Shown here: positions 36,192 to 45,407 of the stretch, piece by piece | Numbering within the stretch: position 1 is the stretch's first letter | How the letters are laid out: each line of letters starts with the position of its first letter | NCBI RefSeq assembly: GCF_009729095.1 | Contig: NZ_VTGX01000001.1 | Coordinates: 2,108,001-2,172,000 of the forward strand | From: Mycolicibacterium sp. CBMA 247 | GTDB lineage: Bacteria > Actinomycetota > Actinomycetes > Mycobacteriales > Mycobacteriaceae | Length of the DNA: 64,000 nucleotides | Direction of reading: 5' to 3' | The notes under the pieces: model-generated | What the model was told of the DNA's origin: nothing | The model's database searches: none | The model's input: the letters and a program-made list of their open reading frames with translations, nothing else | Made by a program: the position numbers and the translations under genes

Positions 36192-36737
36192 CTACGAATC
36201 TTCTCGGCCGGTGTGCCGTTTGAGTACGTCGGTCACGAACCGTGATTTCCCGATCGAATACGCCTCCCGGTCGGTCCGATGGCGATCGGCGAGTCGAAGC
36301 TTGAGTTCGCCGTAGGCACGAGCCAGTTCGGCGTCGTCTCGGAGGGCATCCCGGAAGGCCAGTTGCTGGCGCCAGCGATCGCTGTCGGCCGACATGAGAT
36401 GCAGGTGTGCGGTCCGGCGGTGATCGGCAACTTTGACCAAGAGTCGGCGGAACGGCCGCTGGTCGAGGGAAGGAGGGACGTAGTGCCAATCTTGCTGTGC
36501 GAGGACCGTAGCGATCTGGCTGGCGGCGTCGAGATTCTCAAGGGATGCCTGGAGGTCGAGTATGGGTTTGGCGGATAGCCCCGGAATAGCGGTGGAACCA
36601 ACGTGTTCGATGGCGCCGGTGAGCCACGGCGCCAAGAGCCGGTTCAGTTGGGCACACTCGTGTCGCGCCAGCTGCGGCCACCTCGGGTCGTAATCGACCA
36701 CTTCTACGGGTTCGATGGCCCAGTTCGGCGGTGGCAT
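36192..36737 (-). CDS. GrpB family protein (UPF0157)
   Basis: 181-residue GrpB-domain protein of the nucleotidyltransferase-like superfamily. Motifs: VEVVDYDPRWPQLARHECAQLN at the start, AIEHVGSTAIPGLSAKPILDLQ (the core motif with the metal-type D-x-Q pattern) and RTAHLHLMSADSDRWRQQLAFRDALRDD. Physiological role is not established; some members are nucleotidyltransferases. It is convergent with the RES toxin gene, 24 bases apart. Confidence 0.88.
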   Translation of the reverse strand: MPPPNWAIEPVEVVDYDPRWPQLARHECAQLNRLLAPWLTGAIEHVGSTAIPGLSAKPILDLQASLENLDAASQIATVLAQQDWHYVPPSLDQRPFRRLLVKVADHRRTAHLHLMSADSDRWRQQLAFRDALRDDAELARAYGELKLRLADRHRTDREAYSIGKSRFVTDVLKRHTGREDS

Positions 36738-36764
36738 GCGACGTTCGAGTTGGGGTTGGGCTTC

Positions 36765-37145
36765 TCAGATGCCTTCGGCTGAGGTGACGCCTTCCCGCCG
36801 CTCTGCCAGCGCCCACTGCCGTCTGATCAGGTACAGCGGAAACGCCACACTCACCGCGATCACCGCACTGAGCACGATGTAGATCCACACCTTCGGGATG
36901 CCCAGCCGGCGTGCCTCCACGACCATGAACACGAACACCGCGAGCCCGACCAGTAGCAGGTCGTTGGTGAGTGAGGACGACCCATAGTTGGCGTAGCCAC
37001 TCCGGAAGAAGTCGATCAGGCTCGTACTTTCGGTACTGAAGTATCCGATGTTGTTCCACCAGGTGGCGACCAGCGCCACCAGGGCGATCACGGCATAGAT
37101 GCCGCACAAGATTTTGTCGTTTCGCGTCAGCACCGCCATCGTCAC
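36765..37145 (-). CDS. DUF2834 family membrane protein
   Basis: 126-residue membrane protein with three predicted segments (about 12-28, 60-80, 88-108). Seen: WWNNIGYF and FFRSGYANYGSSSLTNDLLLVGLAVFVFMVVEARRLGIPKVWIYIVLSAVIAVSVAFPLYLIRRQ, which fits DUF2834. GTG at 37145 or ATG at 37139 may start it. Function unknown. Lies upstream of grpB-like on the same strand and divergent from the TetR gene at 37247. Confidence 0.8.
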   Translation of the reverse strand: MTMAVLTRNDKILCGIYAVIALVALVATWWNNIGYFSTESTSLIDFFRSGYANYGSSSLTNDLLLVGLAVFVFMVVEARRLGIPKVWIYIVLSAVIAVSVAFPLYLIRRQWALAERREGVTSAEGI

Positions 37146-37224
37146 GCCTCCCCGTCACACCGACACCGTCCAGGTGAACCTATCGATCTGGCGGGCCGCA
37201 CGGAGCCCATTTGCCCCATGCCTT

Positions 37225-37246
37225 GGTGAGTGAGTACTCTCTCACC
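37225..37246. promoter_or_regulatory. 22-bp dyad abutting the TetR start, likely self-operator
   Basis: GGTGAGTGAGT and ACTCTCTCACC pair at 10 of 11 positions around a TAC-centred axis. The dyad ends directly at the GTG start (37247), leaving no room for a ribosome-binding site, so the transcript may be leaderless and the repressor would block initiation directly. Confidence 0.7.
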
Positions 37247-37903
37247 GTGTCATCCGGACGGGACCGACTCTTGGCCACAGCATTGAAGCTGTTCGCCGCC
37301 AAGGGGTATGCCGCGACATCGGTGGCCGAGATCCAACAGGCAGCCGGCCTGGCGCCGGGCTCGGGGGCGCTCTACAAGCACTTCGGCTCCAAACGAGAAC
37401 TGCTGGAGGCCGCGGTCGCGCACCGCATCGACGCCATCGTGACCGCCCGCGAGCAGTACGACGCCGGCCACCCCAAAACCACCGAAGAGGCGGTTCGCAG
37501 CGCCGGGCAATTGATCTGGACCAACCTGGCCCAGAGCGAAGAGCTGCTGCGGGTCATGCTGCGTGAACCGGATGAGCTCGGCGAGCTCGATGAGAAAACG
37601 TGGCAGGTCATCACCGACAACGCCTATCAACGGTTCGCCGATGAACTGGCCGCCTCCAACCGGTCGGGCCGCACCCAGATCCCCGATCCCGAGGCCACCG
37701 CGGCCGTCGCGATCGCCTCACTGTCCTACGCCGCGACACTGCAGGCACTGACCAAACGCTCTCCGGGCAACGTGGACAACGAACGCTTTTTCGAGGCCTG
37801 GGTCACCCAGACCGTCAGCGTGATCGAACAACACCGCTCGAAAACTACTGACCACCAACCGATTTCAGGAGCCAACCGTGACGTTCTCCATGCAACTGAG
37901 TGA
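37247..37903 (+). CDS. TetR/AcrR family regulator
   Basis: 218-residue TetR regulator. HTH residues 1-50: [61 protein letters not shown]-terminal domain with [49 protein letters not shown] 37247 is chosen; the frame back to TTG 37211 would include the operator. Its last 26 bases overlap the acyl-CoA dehydrogenase gene, so the two form an operon and the repressor probably responds to a fatty-acyl ligand. Confidence 0.9.
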   Translation: MSSGRDRLLATALKLFAAKGYAATSVAEIQQAAGLAPGSGALYKHFGSKRELLEAAVAHRIDAIVTAREQYDAGHPKTTEEAVRSAGQLIWTNLAQSEELLRVMLREPDELGELDEKTWQVITDNAYQRFADELAASNRSGRTQIPDPEATAAVAIASLSYAATLQALTKRSPGNVDNERFFEAWVTQTVSVIEQHRSKTTDHQPISGANRDVLHATE

Positions 37904-39089
37904 CGACGTGATCGAGGTGCGCGACTGGGTGCACCAGTTCGCCGCCGAGGTGGTGCGTCCCGCGGCCGCCGAGTGGGACGAGCGTGAGGAAACCCCGTGG
38001 CCGGTCATCCAGGAGGCCGCCAAGGTAGGCCTGTACTCCCCCGAGCTGTTCGCCCAGCAGACCGCCGAGCCGTCCGGGCTGGGCATGCTGACCGTGTTCG
38101 AGGAGCTGTTCTGGGGTGATGCGGGTATCGCGCTGTCAATCCTGGGCACCGGCCTGGCCGCAGCAGCCTTGGCGGGCAACGGAACTCCCGAACAGATCGG
38201 CCAGTGGCTGCTCCCGATGTTCGGCACAGCCGACGAACCCCAGCTCGGCGCCTTCTGTTCCTCAGAACCCGACGCCGGATCCGACGTCGGCGCCATCCGC
38301 ACCCGCGCGCGCTTCGACGAGGCCGCCCGCGAGTGGGTACTCAACGGCACCAAGACCTGGGCCACCAACGGCGGCATCGCCAACGTCCACATCGTGGTGG
38401 CCTCGGTGTACCCCGAACTCGGCTCACGCGGTCAGGCCACGTTCATCGTCCCGCCGGGTACCCACGGCCTGACGCAGGGACAGAAGTTCAAGAAGCACGG
38501 CATCCGCGCCTCGCACACCGCCGAGGTGGTGCTCGACAACGTCCGGCTGTCCGAGGACCTGATCCTGGGCGGCCGGGAGAAGTTCGAGGACCGCATCGCC
38601 CGGGTGAAGTCCGGCGCCTCGGCCGGCGGCCAGGCGGCGATGAAGACCTTCGAGCGCACCCGGCCCAGCGTCGGCGCCATGGCGGTCGGCGTGGCCCGCG
38701 CCGCTTACGAGTACGCCCTCGACTATGCGTGCCAGCGTGAGCAATTCGGCCGCAAGATCGGCGAGTTCCAGGCCGTCGCATTCAAGCTCGCCGACATGAA
38801 GAGCCGTATCGACGCCGCCCGGATGCTGGTGTGGCGCGCAGGCTGGATGGCACGCAACAACCAGCCTTTCGACAACGCCGAGGGCTCGATGGCCAAGCTG
38901 GTGGCCAGCGAGACCGCGGTGTACGTCACCGACGAGGCCATCCAGATCCTCGGCGGCAACGGCTACACCCGCGACTACCCGGTGGAGCGGATGCACCGCG
39001 ACGCCAAGATCTTCACGATCTTCGAGGGCACCAGCGAGATTCAGCGCCTGGTGATCTCCCGGGCCATCACCGGGTTGTCGATCCGGTAG
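37878..39089 (+). CDS. Acyl-CoA dehydrogenase (FadE-type)
   Basis: 403-residue FAD-dependent acyl-CoA dehydrogenase, first step of beta-oxidation or a related branched-chain pathway. N-terminal helical domain ([22 protein letters not shown]), middle beta domain with [21 protein letters not shown] and [17 protein letters not shown], and C-terminal domain with [64 protein letters not shown]. The Glu in FEGTSEIQ is the usual catalytic base. GTG start within the TetR gene; FAD and acyl-CoA residues intact. Chain-length preference cannot be told by eye. Confidence 0.93.
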   Translation: MTFSMQLSDDVIEVRDWVHQFAAEVVRPAAAEWDEREETPWPVIQEAAKVGLYSPELFAQQTAEPSGLGMLTVFEELFWGDAGIALSILGTGLAAAALAGNGTPEQIGQWLLPMFGTADEPQLGAFCSSEPDAGSDVGAIRTRARFDEAAREWVLNGTKTWATNGGIANVHIVVASVYPELGSRGQATFIVPPGTHGLTQGQKFKKHGIRASHTAEVVLDNVRLSEDLILGGREKFEDRIARVKSGASAGGQAAMKTFERTRPSVGAMAVGVARAAYEYALDYACQREQFGRKIGEFQAVAFKLADMKSRIDAARMLVWRAGWMARNNQPFDNAEGSMAKLVASETAVYVTDEAIQILGGNGYTRDYPVERMHRDAKIFTIFEGTSEIQRLVISRAITGLSIR

Positions 39090-39106
39090 CGCCGGCGGGC
39101 CCGCGG

Positions 39107-39373
39107 CTACCGGCCGGTGCGCTCGCGGTGCGTACACCCGGGCCAGCAGCACGGTCGCCGCTGGCCTTCCTCCAACTCCTCCTGAGTCCGACGGATCCGT
39201 CGCTCGCGCGTCGCCTGCTGTTTGGCGTCCTCGACCCAGCAGATGAACTCGTTGCGCGCGAGCGGCGTGATGTCCTGCCATGCGGCCAGCGCCGTCGCGT
39301 TGCCGATCAGGGCTTTGCGCAGATCCGCCGGCAACGTGTGCACCACTCCGCCGGGCACGCGGTGGCCAGTCAC
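39107..39373 (-). CDS. YdeI/OmpD-associated family protein
   Basis: 88-residue protein with the OmdA/YdeI-type C-terminal domain: LPADLRKALIGNATALAAWQDITPLARNEFICWVEDAKQQATRERRIRRTQEELEEGQRR. Ends with a Cys/His-rich tail PCCWPGCTHRE that is not part of the domain as I know it and could bind metal. Function not established; the family name comes from bacteriocin protection. Convergent with the acyl-CoA dehydrogenase gene. Confidence 0.8.
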   Translation of the reverse strand: MTGHRVPGGVVHTLPADLRKALIGNATALAAWQDITPLARNEFICWVEDAKQQATRERRIRRTQEELEEGQRRPCCWPGCTHRERTGR

Positions 39374-39571
39374 CAGGCCAGGTTAAACCCGGCAGCACGG
39401 CAACCTCGGCGCGACACCACCTAGCCCTTATCGTGACCTTAGAAGGGTCTTATTTTTCTTAGAGTTGGTGTACGGTGGGTGCTCAGGGCGGTCATAGACA
39501 CGGGTTAACTCCGGTGTTCTCGCAGGTCAAACCCGGACCAGCCGCCTCGGCAGTGACGGAAGGAACCCGAC

Positions 39572-40240
39572 ATGCAGCCTGCAACAGCCACCCGGATCGC
39601 CCTTGTCACCGGCGCATCGCGGGGTATCGGCGCCGACGTCGCACAGCAGCTCGCCGGTCCGGACACCCACGTCGTCGTCAACTACCGCGAGAAAGCCACA
39701 CGCGCCAACACGGTTGTCGACGCCATCCGCCGCGCGGGCGGTCGCGCCTCCACGATCGGGGCCGACATCTCCGATGAAGCGGCCGCCGCCGCGATGATCG
39801 AACGGGTGGGCCGCGAGTTCGGCCGCCTGGACGTCCTGGTGCTCAACGCGTCAAGCGGCCTCGAGCTGGGAGCCGATCCGGGCTACGCCATGCGGCTGAA
39901 CCGGGATGCGCAGCGTCGGCTGGCCAAGTTGGCCCTGCCCCTGATGCCCGCCGGCGGTCAGATCGTGTTCGTCACCAGCCATCAGGCCCATTTCTTCCCC
40001 AACAAGGCCGTGCCGAAGGGTTACGCGCCGATCGCCGCGAGCAAGCGGGCCGGAGAGACCGCGCTCTATGCCATGCGCTCCGAATTCTCCCGGCGGGGAA
40101 TCGATTTCACCGTGGTGTCCGGGGAGATGATGTCGGCGAGCGAGTTGGCGACGACGATCGCCCACGCCGCATCCGCGCCGTATCCGTCCGGCATCGTCTA
40201 CGTCGGCAGTCACGACTGCCTGGGCCGGATGTCGGCCTAA
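39572..40240 (+). CDS. SDR family oxidoreductase with atypical active site
   Basis: 222-residue short-chain dehydrogenase-like protein. Cofactor motif TGASRGIG (residues 13-20), VVNYRE (charge choice), LNASSG in place of NNAG. The serine of the catalytic tetrad is at about S136 (VFVTSHQ), but the expected Tyr four residues before Lys158 is Ile154 (PIAASKRAG); the nearest Tyr is 151, seven before the Lys. It may be inactive as a classical SDR or use a shifted Tyr. GGAAGGAA precedes the ATG. Convergent with the thioesterase gene, overlapping by four bases. Confidence 0.87.
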   Translation: MQPATATRIALVTGASRGIGADVAQQLAGPDTHVVVNYREKATRANTVVDAIRRAGGRASTIGADISDEAAAAAMIERVGREFGRLDVLVLNASSGLELGADPGYAMRLNRDAQRRLAKLALPLMPAGGQIVFVTSHQAHFFPNKAVPKGYAPIAASKRAGETALYAMRSEFSRRGIDFTVVSGEMMSASELATTIAHAASAPYPSGIVYVGSHDCLGRMSA

Positions 40241-41091
40241 GCCCCTTTCGGGATCATCGCCAGCTGACGGCTCTGCACGACGACCGCACCGGTCGCGTCG
40301 AGGATGAGGTGGTCCTCTTCGAACCAGGTCGTGCCCATGACCGTCGAGTTAGCCATCACCCGCAGCCAACCCGGTGACGGGCGGCGCCGCAGGTAGGTCG
40401 TCAGCTGGACCGTCGGGGCCCAGCCGAACATTCCGCGGTTCATCGTCACCGGAGCGCTGATGTCGCCGGCCATCAGTGCGAAAAGCAGTGCCGTGTCGGT
40501 GTCGTCCTCGTCGGCGGAGAACGGCCGCAGCCACATCCGGTTGATGGGGTCGCCCTGCCGGCCGGTCAAAAACAGTGCGGCCGAAGGGTCGACCCGCAGA
40601 TCACAGCCCTGCGCGACATGCACGATCTGCCCCATCGGATGATCCGGTGTCACGTGCACGGCGTCGGCCGTCGGTTCGGCCGGCATCTCCGTCAGCGCCA
40701 GCGGTTCCTGATGCCGCGGGTCACCGTCGTCGAGCATGCCCAGGGTCACCGCTGCCGTGACCGCCACCCGATCCCCCTGCGACAGCTGCACATCCACCGC
40801 ACATACCTGTCGGCCCAGCTTGCGCAGGATCGTGGTCGCCTGCAGCTCACCGGGATCGGGTGCGGCCAGATAGTTGGCGCTCACCGCGATCGGCTGCAGC
40901 GCGGAGCTGGCTCCGGCGATGAGGACAGAGCGGCGGGCCGCGGCGGCACAGATCGCCATCATGCAGCCGCCGTGCACCTTGGGCCCGATCGTCCACATCG
41001 GATCGACAGTCGCGCTGAAGCGGTCCGGTCCCAGCTCGCGCAGTGCGGTCAGTTCAGTGAATGGGCTGGTGCGGGTGAGCATCTCGGTCAC
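40237..41091 (-). CDS. Acyl-CoA thioesterase family protein (TesB-like hot-dog)
   Basis: 284-residue protein with a double hot-dog fold of the TesB-like/4HBT_3 type that hydrolyses acyl-CoA thioesters. Seen: FSATVDPMWTIGPKVHGGCMMAICAAAARRSV (first hot-dog with the G-K-x-H-G-G pattern), LQPIAVSANYLAAPDPGELQATTILRKLGRQV and, in the second, VQLTTYLRRRPSPGWLRVMANSTVMGTTWFEEDHLILDATGAVVVQSRQLAMIPK. GTG 41091 has AAAGGA 6 bases upstream and overlaps the mmpL stop (GTGA); ATG 41082 is the alternative. Co-translation with mmpL suggests it supplies or edits the exported lipid. Confidence 0.87.
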   Translation of the reverse strand: MTEMLTRTSPFTELTALRELGPDRFSATVDPMWTIGPKVHGGCMMAICAAAARRSVLIAGASSALQPIAVSANYLAAPDPGELQATTILRKLGRQVCAVDVQLSQGDRVAVTAAVTLGMLDDGDPRHQEPLALTEMPAEPTADAVHVTPDHPMGQIVHVAQGCDLRVDPSAALFLTGRQGDPINRMWLRPFSADEDDTDTALLFALMAGDISAPVTMNRGMFGWAPTVQLTTYLRRRPSPGWLRVMANSTVMGTTWFEEDHLILDATGAVVVQSRQLAMIPKGA

Positions 41092-44009
41092 GGGGTTCCT
41101 TTCGGGATCTCCACGGTCGGCTCGTCGCTCGCGGCGGCGACACCTGCGACGACGGGAACCGGTTGCGGGACAACCGGACTGGTCGTCGCGGGACGGACCG
41201 GGCGGCTCCGGACCTTGAGCGGCCACCAGAACCAGCGGCCGAGCAGCGCCGCGATGGACGGCGTGATCAGCGAGCGGACGATGAAGGTGTCGAACAGCAG
41301 GCCCAGCCCGATCGTGGTGCCGATCTGGCCGACCGAGCGCAGGTCGCTGGCGATCATCGAGATCATGGTGAAGGCGAACACCATGCCGGCCGCGGTGACC
41401 ACCCCGCCGGTCGCCCCCATCGCCCGGATCAGCCCGGTCTTGATGCCGCCGCCGAGCTCCTCCTTCATCCGGGATACCACCAGCAGGTTGTAGTCCGAGC
41501 CGACCGCCAGCAGCACGATCACCGACATCGCGATCACCAGCCATTGCAGCTCGATGCCCAGGATGTGCTGCCAGATCAGCACCGACATACCGAACGAGGC
41601 GGCCAGCGAAAGCACGACGGTTCCCACGATCACCATCGAGGCCACCAGGGCCCGGGTGATCAGCAGCATCACGACGAAAATCAGGATGATCGCCGCGATG
41701 GCCGCGATGAAAAGGTCGTAGTGCGCACCTTCCTGGATGTCTTTGTAGGTGGCCGCGGTGCCGCCGAGATAGAGCTTGGCGTTGGCCAGTGGCGTGCCCT
41801 TGACGGCTTCCTTGGCCGCCAGCAGCTCCGCATCCACATGCGAAATGCCTTCCAGCGTGGCCGGATCCACGTCGTGGGTGATGATGATCCGTGCCGCCTT
41901 GCCATCGGGCGACAACATAAGTTCCATACCGCGCAGGAAGTCCGGGCTGGTGAAAGCCTCGGGCGGCAGGTAGAACATGTCGTCGTTCTTGGCATCGTCG
42001 AAGGTCTGGCCCATGGCCGACGCGGTGTCGGTCATCTGCTCCATCTGGATGAGCATCCCGCTGAAAGTGCTGTGCAGCGTCAGCATCAGGTCACGCACCT
42101 GGGTGGAGATGGAGATCATCGGCGGGATCTGCGCGGCGATCTGCGGTGTCAGCCTGTCGACCTTGTCCATCTCGGCGGCCAGCGCCTTGGTGTCGTCGGC
42201 CAGCTTGTCGAATCCGTCCGTCGCATCGAACACCGACCGGGTGGCCCAGCAGACCGGGATGTTGGCGCAGTGCGGTTCCCAATAGAGGTAGTTGCGAAGC
42301 GGCCGGAAGAAGTCGTCGAAATTGGCGATCTGATCCCGCAGTTCCGCTGTGGTGGCTTCCATGTCGTGCGTGGCCCCGACCGCACTGTGGGTCGCGTCGG
42401 ACAGCTGCACGCTCAGGTCGTGCAGGTGCTTCATGATCGCGATCATCGAGCTCAGGTGATCGGTCATCTTCAAGGTGTCGTCCAACCGGGCCCGGAGGAA
42501 CTGCAGGTTCTCCCGCATGGCCACACCTTGGGCGCTGACCTGGAACGGCACCGAGCCGTGTTCCATCGGCGGCCCGAGCGGGCGGGTGATGCTCTGCACC
42601 CGCGCGATGCCGGGTACCCGGAAGATGTTCTTGGCGATGCGGTCCAGCACAAGCATGTCCCGTGCGTTGCGCATGTCGTGGTCCACCTCGACCATGAGCA
42701 TGTCGGGATTCATTCTGGCCGAAGAGAAATGCTGCTCGGCCGCGGCGTACCCGATATTGGACGGGACGTCGGCCGGCACGTAGTGGCGGTTGTCGTAGTT
42801 GGTCTGGTAGCCCGGCAGGGCGAGCATCCCGATGAGCGCAATCGCCGTGGCGGCGGCCAGGATCGGCAGCGGCCAGCGCACGATCGCCGTGCCCACCCGC
42901 CGCCAGCCGCGGGTCTTGGTTTGGCGCTTGGGATCCAGCCGGCCGAACCGCACGCACACCGCCAGCACCGCCGGGGCGAAGGTCAGCGCCATGACCAGGA
43001 TCACCAGCATGCCCAGCGCACACGGGAAGGCCAGCGTGTTGAAGTAGTTCAACCGGGTGAAGTGCAGGCACAGCAGCGCGCCGGCAATGGTCAGTCCGGA
43101 CCCGGCAATGACGTGGGTGACGCCGGAAATCGTGGTGTAGTACGCGCTTTCGCGCTCTTCGCCGGCGTTTCTGGCCTCGTGGTAGCGGCCGACCAAGAAG
43201 ATCCAATAGTCGGTGCCTGCCGCGATGGCCAACGCGGTGAGGATACTGACCACGAAGGTCGACAGCCCGAACGCGTGCACGGACCCGAGCACGGCGATCA
43301 GCCCGCGCGCCATGCTCATCTCGGTGAGCACGACAGACAGCGCGATGAGCGTGGCGCCGAACGACCGGTAGACCACCAGCAGCATGATCGCGATGACGAC
43401 GAGCGTCACGCCGGTCATCTTCACCATGCTCTTGTCGCCGGCTTCGTTGGTGTCGGCGACCAGGGCGGCCTGCCCGGTGACGTAGGCCCGGACGCCCGGC
43501 GGCGCCTCGGTGTGCGCGACGATGTCGCGGACCGCGTCGACGGATTCAACGCCCTCGGTGGAGCCCTGATTGCCGGCCAGGTTCACCTGGACGTATGCGG
43601 CCTTGCCGTCCTCGCTCTGCGAGCCGGCCGAGGTGATGCGGTCGCCCCAGAAATCCTGCACGTGCTGGACGTGCTCGGTGTCGCGTTCGAGGTTGGCCAC
43701 CAGTTTGCCGTAGTAGGCGCGGGCCTCGTCGCCGAGCGGTTCGTCGCCTTCCAGCACCACCATCAGGCTGCTGTCCGAGTTGAATTCGCCGAACTTCTCG
43801 CCGATGTGCTTCATCGCGATCACCGACGGCGCGTCCTGCGGGGACAGCGAGACGGCGTTGTTCTTGCCGACGATCTCCAGCTGCGGCACCAGCACGCTCA
43901 CCACAACGGTGGCAGCCAGCCAGAACAGGATGATCGGCACCGACAGGGTGCGGACCAGGCGGGGGTAGAGCGGTGGCCGGGAGGCGGCGGCGCTGCGACG
44001 GCCGCTCAT
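41088..44009 (-). CDS. MmpL family RND transporter (MmpL4/5-like)
   Basis: Complete 973-residue exporter. TM1 about 18-42; porter domain 1 with HVQDFWGDRITSAGSQSEDGKAAYVQVNLAG; TM2-6 with AAGTDYWIFLVGRYHEARNAGEER; linker KRQTKTRGWRRVGT; porter domain 2 with a helical region (about 480-690) and NFDDFFRPLRNYLYWEPHCANIPVC; TM8-12 with AVGSDYNLLVVSRMKEEL. Both D-Y pairs present. Coupled to mmpS upstream (ATGA) and to a thioesterase downstream. Similar to the 8052-10940 copy throughout but clearly a different paralogue; substrate unknown. Confidence 0.95.
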   Translation of the reverse strand: MSGRRSAAASRPPLYPRLVRTLSVPIILFWLAATVVVSVLVPQLEIVGKNNAVSLSPQDAPSVIAMKHIGEKFGEFNSDSSLMVVLEGDEPLGDEARAYYGKLVANLERDTEHVQHVQDFWGDRITSAGSQSEDGKAAYVQVNLAGNQGSTEGVESVDAVRDIVAHTEAPPGVRAYVTGQAALVADTNEAGDKSMVKMTGVTLVVIAIMLLVVYRSFGATLIALSVVLTEMSMARGLIAVLGSVHAFGLSTFVVSILTALAIAAGTDYWIFLVGRYHEARNAGEERESAYYTTISGVTHVIAGSGLTIAGALLCLHFTRLNYFNTLAFPCALGMLVILVMALTFAPAVLAVCVRFGRLDPKRQTKTRGWRRVGTAIVRWPLPILAAATAIALIGMLALPGYQTNYDNRHYVPADVPSNIGYAAAEQHFSSARMNPDMLMVEVDHDMRNARDMLVLDRIAKNIFRVPGIARVQSITRPLGPPMEHGSVPFQVSAQGVAMRENLQFLRARLDDTLKMTDHLSSMIAIMKHLHDLSVQLSDATHSAVGATHDMEATTAELRDQIANFDDFFRPLRNYLYWEPHCANIPVCWATRSVFDATDGFDKLADDTKALAAEMDKVDRLTPQIAAQIPPMISISTQVRDLMLTLHSTFSGMLIQMEQMTDTASAMGQTFDDAKNDDMFYLPPEAFTSPDFLRGMELMLSPDGKAARIIITHDVDPATLEGISHVDAELLAAKEAVKGTPLANAKLYLGGTAATYKDIQEGAHYDLFIAAIAAIILIFVVMLLITRALVASMVIVGTVVLSLAASFGMSVLIWQHILGIELQWLVIAMSVIVLLAVGSDYNLLVVSRMKEELGGGIKTGLIRAMGATGGVVTAAGMVFAFTMISMIASDLRSVGQIGTTIGLGLLFDTFIVRSLITPSIAALLGRWFWWPLKVRSRPVRPATTSPVVPQPVPVVAGVAAASDEPTVEIPKGTP

Positions 44010-44443
44010 GCCGCCTTCACCAAACAGCTTGTGGTGGCGGTGAATCCATCAGCGGTGCGCTCGTCACGTAGTTCGCCATTGACGGTGATGCGGCAACCCA
44101 AGACACCGCTGTCGCCCTGCGCGACGACGTTGGCGAACACGCTGGGCACGGTCGTGGTCAGGGTCAGCGTCCAGGGCAGGGCGCTGAACTGGGCCTCCTG
44201 AGCTTGCGCGTGCTCGTCGATGTAGCTGACCATCCCGGAGGTGTCGGACGGCCCGTACACCTCGTAGGTCACATACTTCGGCACGGTCGAGACGATGTTC
44301 TCGGCCCGGGTGTCACCACCGGCCAGCCGCTGCGTGCCGAACACCCCGTGGAACCGGTTGATGATGAACGCGCCGGCGCCGACTACCACGACGATCACCA
44401 GCAGAATCCACATCCGCGCCAGCGCGCTCACCAGCGTCTTCAT
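44006..44443 (-). CDS. MmpS family accessory protein
   Basis: 145-residue MmpS of the third export module. N-terminal membrane segment MWILLVIVVVVGAGAFII; periplasmic domain with VPKYVTYEVYGPSDTSGMVSYIDEHAQ, LPWTLTLTTTVPSVFANVVAQGD, GCRITVNGELRDERTADG and SCLVKAA. ATG 44443 places the hydrophobic segment close to the N terminus; an upstream frame reaches GTG 44515 and would overlap the operator-like site at 44511. Stop overlaps the mmpL ATG. Confidence 0.9.
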   Translation of the reverse strand: MKTLVSALARMWILLVIVVVVGAGAFIINRFHGVFGTQRLAGGDTRAENIVSTVPKYVTYEVYGPSDTSGMVSYIDEHAQAQEAQFSALPWTLTLTTTVPSVFANVVAQGDSGVLGCRITVNGELRDERTADGFTATTSCLVKAA

Positions 44444-44510
44444 CGCCTGCACCCAGGAGCTTTTCGCGTCACCGCACCCAACATGAACGGTGACCTTACA
44501 GCCATAAGCA

Positions 44511-44519
44511 AACACCTGT
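44511..44519. promoter_or_regulatory. Shared operator core upstream of mmpS
   Basis: AACACCTGT, the reverse complement of the ACAGGTGTT core found in the dyad at 44706-44719. In the wider 14-base window 11 positions agree. It lies 68 bases upstream of the mmpS ATG, and the pair suggests that the divergent TetR binds both promoters. Confidence 0.5.
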
Positions 44520-44705
44520 AAAGTTTGGCAATCGAACGTCCGACCGCAGGCGTGACGAGATGCGGGGATGCCGTAACGGACTCAGCGACAACGGTTTTGA
44601 CGAACCGTCCACGGGCGCACCGGCGCACCGGGACGCAAAATCCGGCCGGGATGCGGTGAGCCCGCATATAGTGACCACGGGCACAGAAAGCGATCCCGTT
44701 TTAAC

Positions 44706-44719
44706 CTAACAGGTGTTAG
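44706..44719. promoter_or_regulatory. Dyad upstream of TetR, likely operator
   Basis: CTAACA-GG-TGTTAG, a perfect 6-bp-arm dyad ending 10 bases before the TetR ATG (44730). The rest of 44516-44729 holds no gene. Fits autoregulation plus control of the divergent mmpS-mmpL-thioesterase operon. Confidence 0.6.
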
Positions 44720-44729
44720 CATAACGGGC

Positions 44730-45407
44730 ATGGATTCAGTGCCTCGTCGACGCAATATGCGTGGCCAGGGCGCGCTTCTGCGCGACGAGATTGTCGCTGC
44801 GGCCACCCGCGTCATCGACGCCGCACAGAACGAGGGCGACGTATCGCTGCGCAGCATCGCCCGTGAGGCCGGGATCGCCGCACCGTCGGTATACGCGCAC
44901 TTCGAGGACCGCGACAGTGTCCTCGACGCGGTAGCCGAGGCCAGCTGGACGCAGGTGTCCGAGGAGATTACCCAACTCCGCAGCTCCAGCCGGCCGCCGC
45001 GGGAACGGCTGCTACTCGGCTGCCAGACCTACGTGTCGTTCGCCGAGCGCCATCCGCTGCGATATTCGCTCATGACCCAGATCACCGATACCTCCCCGGC
45101 GGCCAAGCAGGCACTGGCAGTTGTCACCCGGGGCCTGCTGGCGTGCCGCGGTGGCGACCCGCAGGCGCCGCCGACCCCCGAATCCGACCGGATCGCCGCT
45201 GCCCTTTCGGTCGCCGTGCACGGCGTGGCGATGCTGCACCGTACCGACACCCCGCACCTGTGGCTGAGTTCCTTCTCCACCGACGAGATCATCCGCAGCC
45301 TGGTCGACGCGGCCATCCTGCAACAGGACCAGGCTGCCGCCGAGTCACCCGGACGTCGTCAACCGACTTCAGGACGCGGCCGCAAGGACCGCCAGCTCGG
45401 TTCGTGA
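44730..45407 (+). CDS. TetR/AcrR family regulator divergent from mmpS-mmpL
   Basis: 225-residue TetR-family regulator. HTH about residues 17-62: LRDEIVAAATRVIDAAQNEGDVSLRSIAREAGIAAPSVYAHFEDRDSVLDAV. C-terminal domain resembles the WHG type ([41 protein letters not shown]). Divergent placement next to mmpS-mmpL and shared operator cores make it the likely repressor of that export operon. Its 3-prime end overlaps the convergent LuxR gene by 39 bases. Confidence 0.9.
   Translation: MDSVPRRRNMRGQGALLRDEIVAAATRVIDAAQNEGDVSLRSIAREAGIAAPSVYAHFEDRDSVLDAVAEASWTQVSEEITQLRSSSRPPRERLLLGCQTYVSFAERHPLRYSLMTQITDTSPAAKQALAVVTRGLLACRGGDPQAPPTPESDRIAAALSVAVHGVAMLHRTDTPHLWLSSFSTDEIIRSLVDAAILQQDQAAAESPGRRQPTSGRGRKDRQLGS

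Noticed and set aside
41163..44201. 1012-codon plus-strand frame opposite the third mmpL
   Set aside because: Mirror of the real mmpL-mmpS reading frames; no domain and extreme His/Arg/Gln bias.
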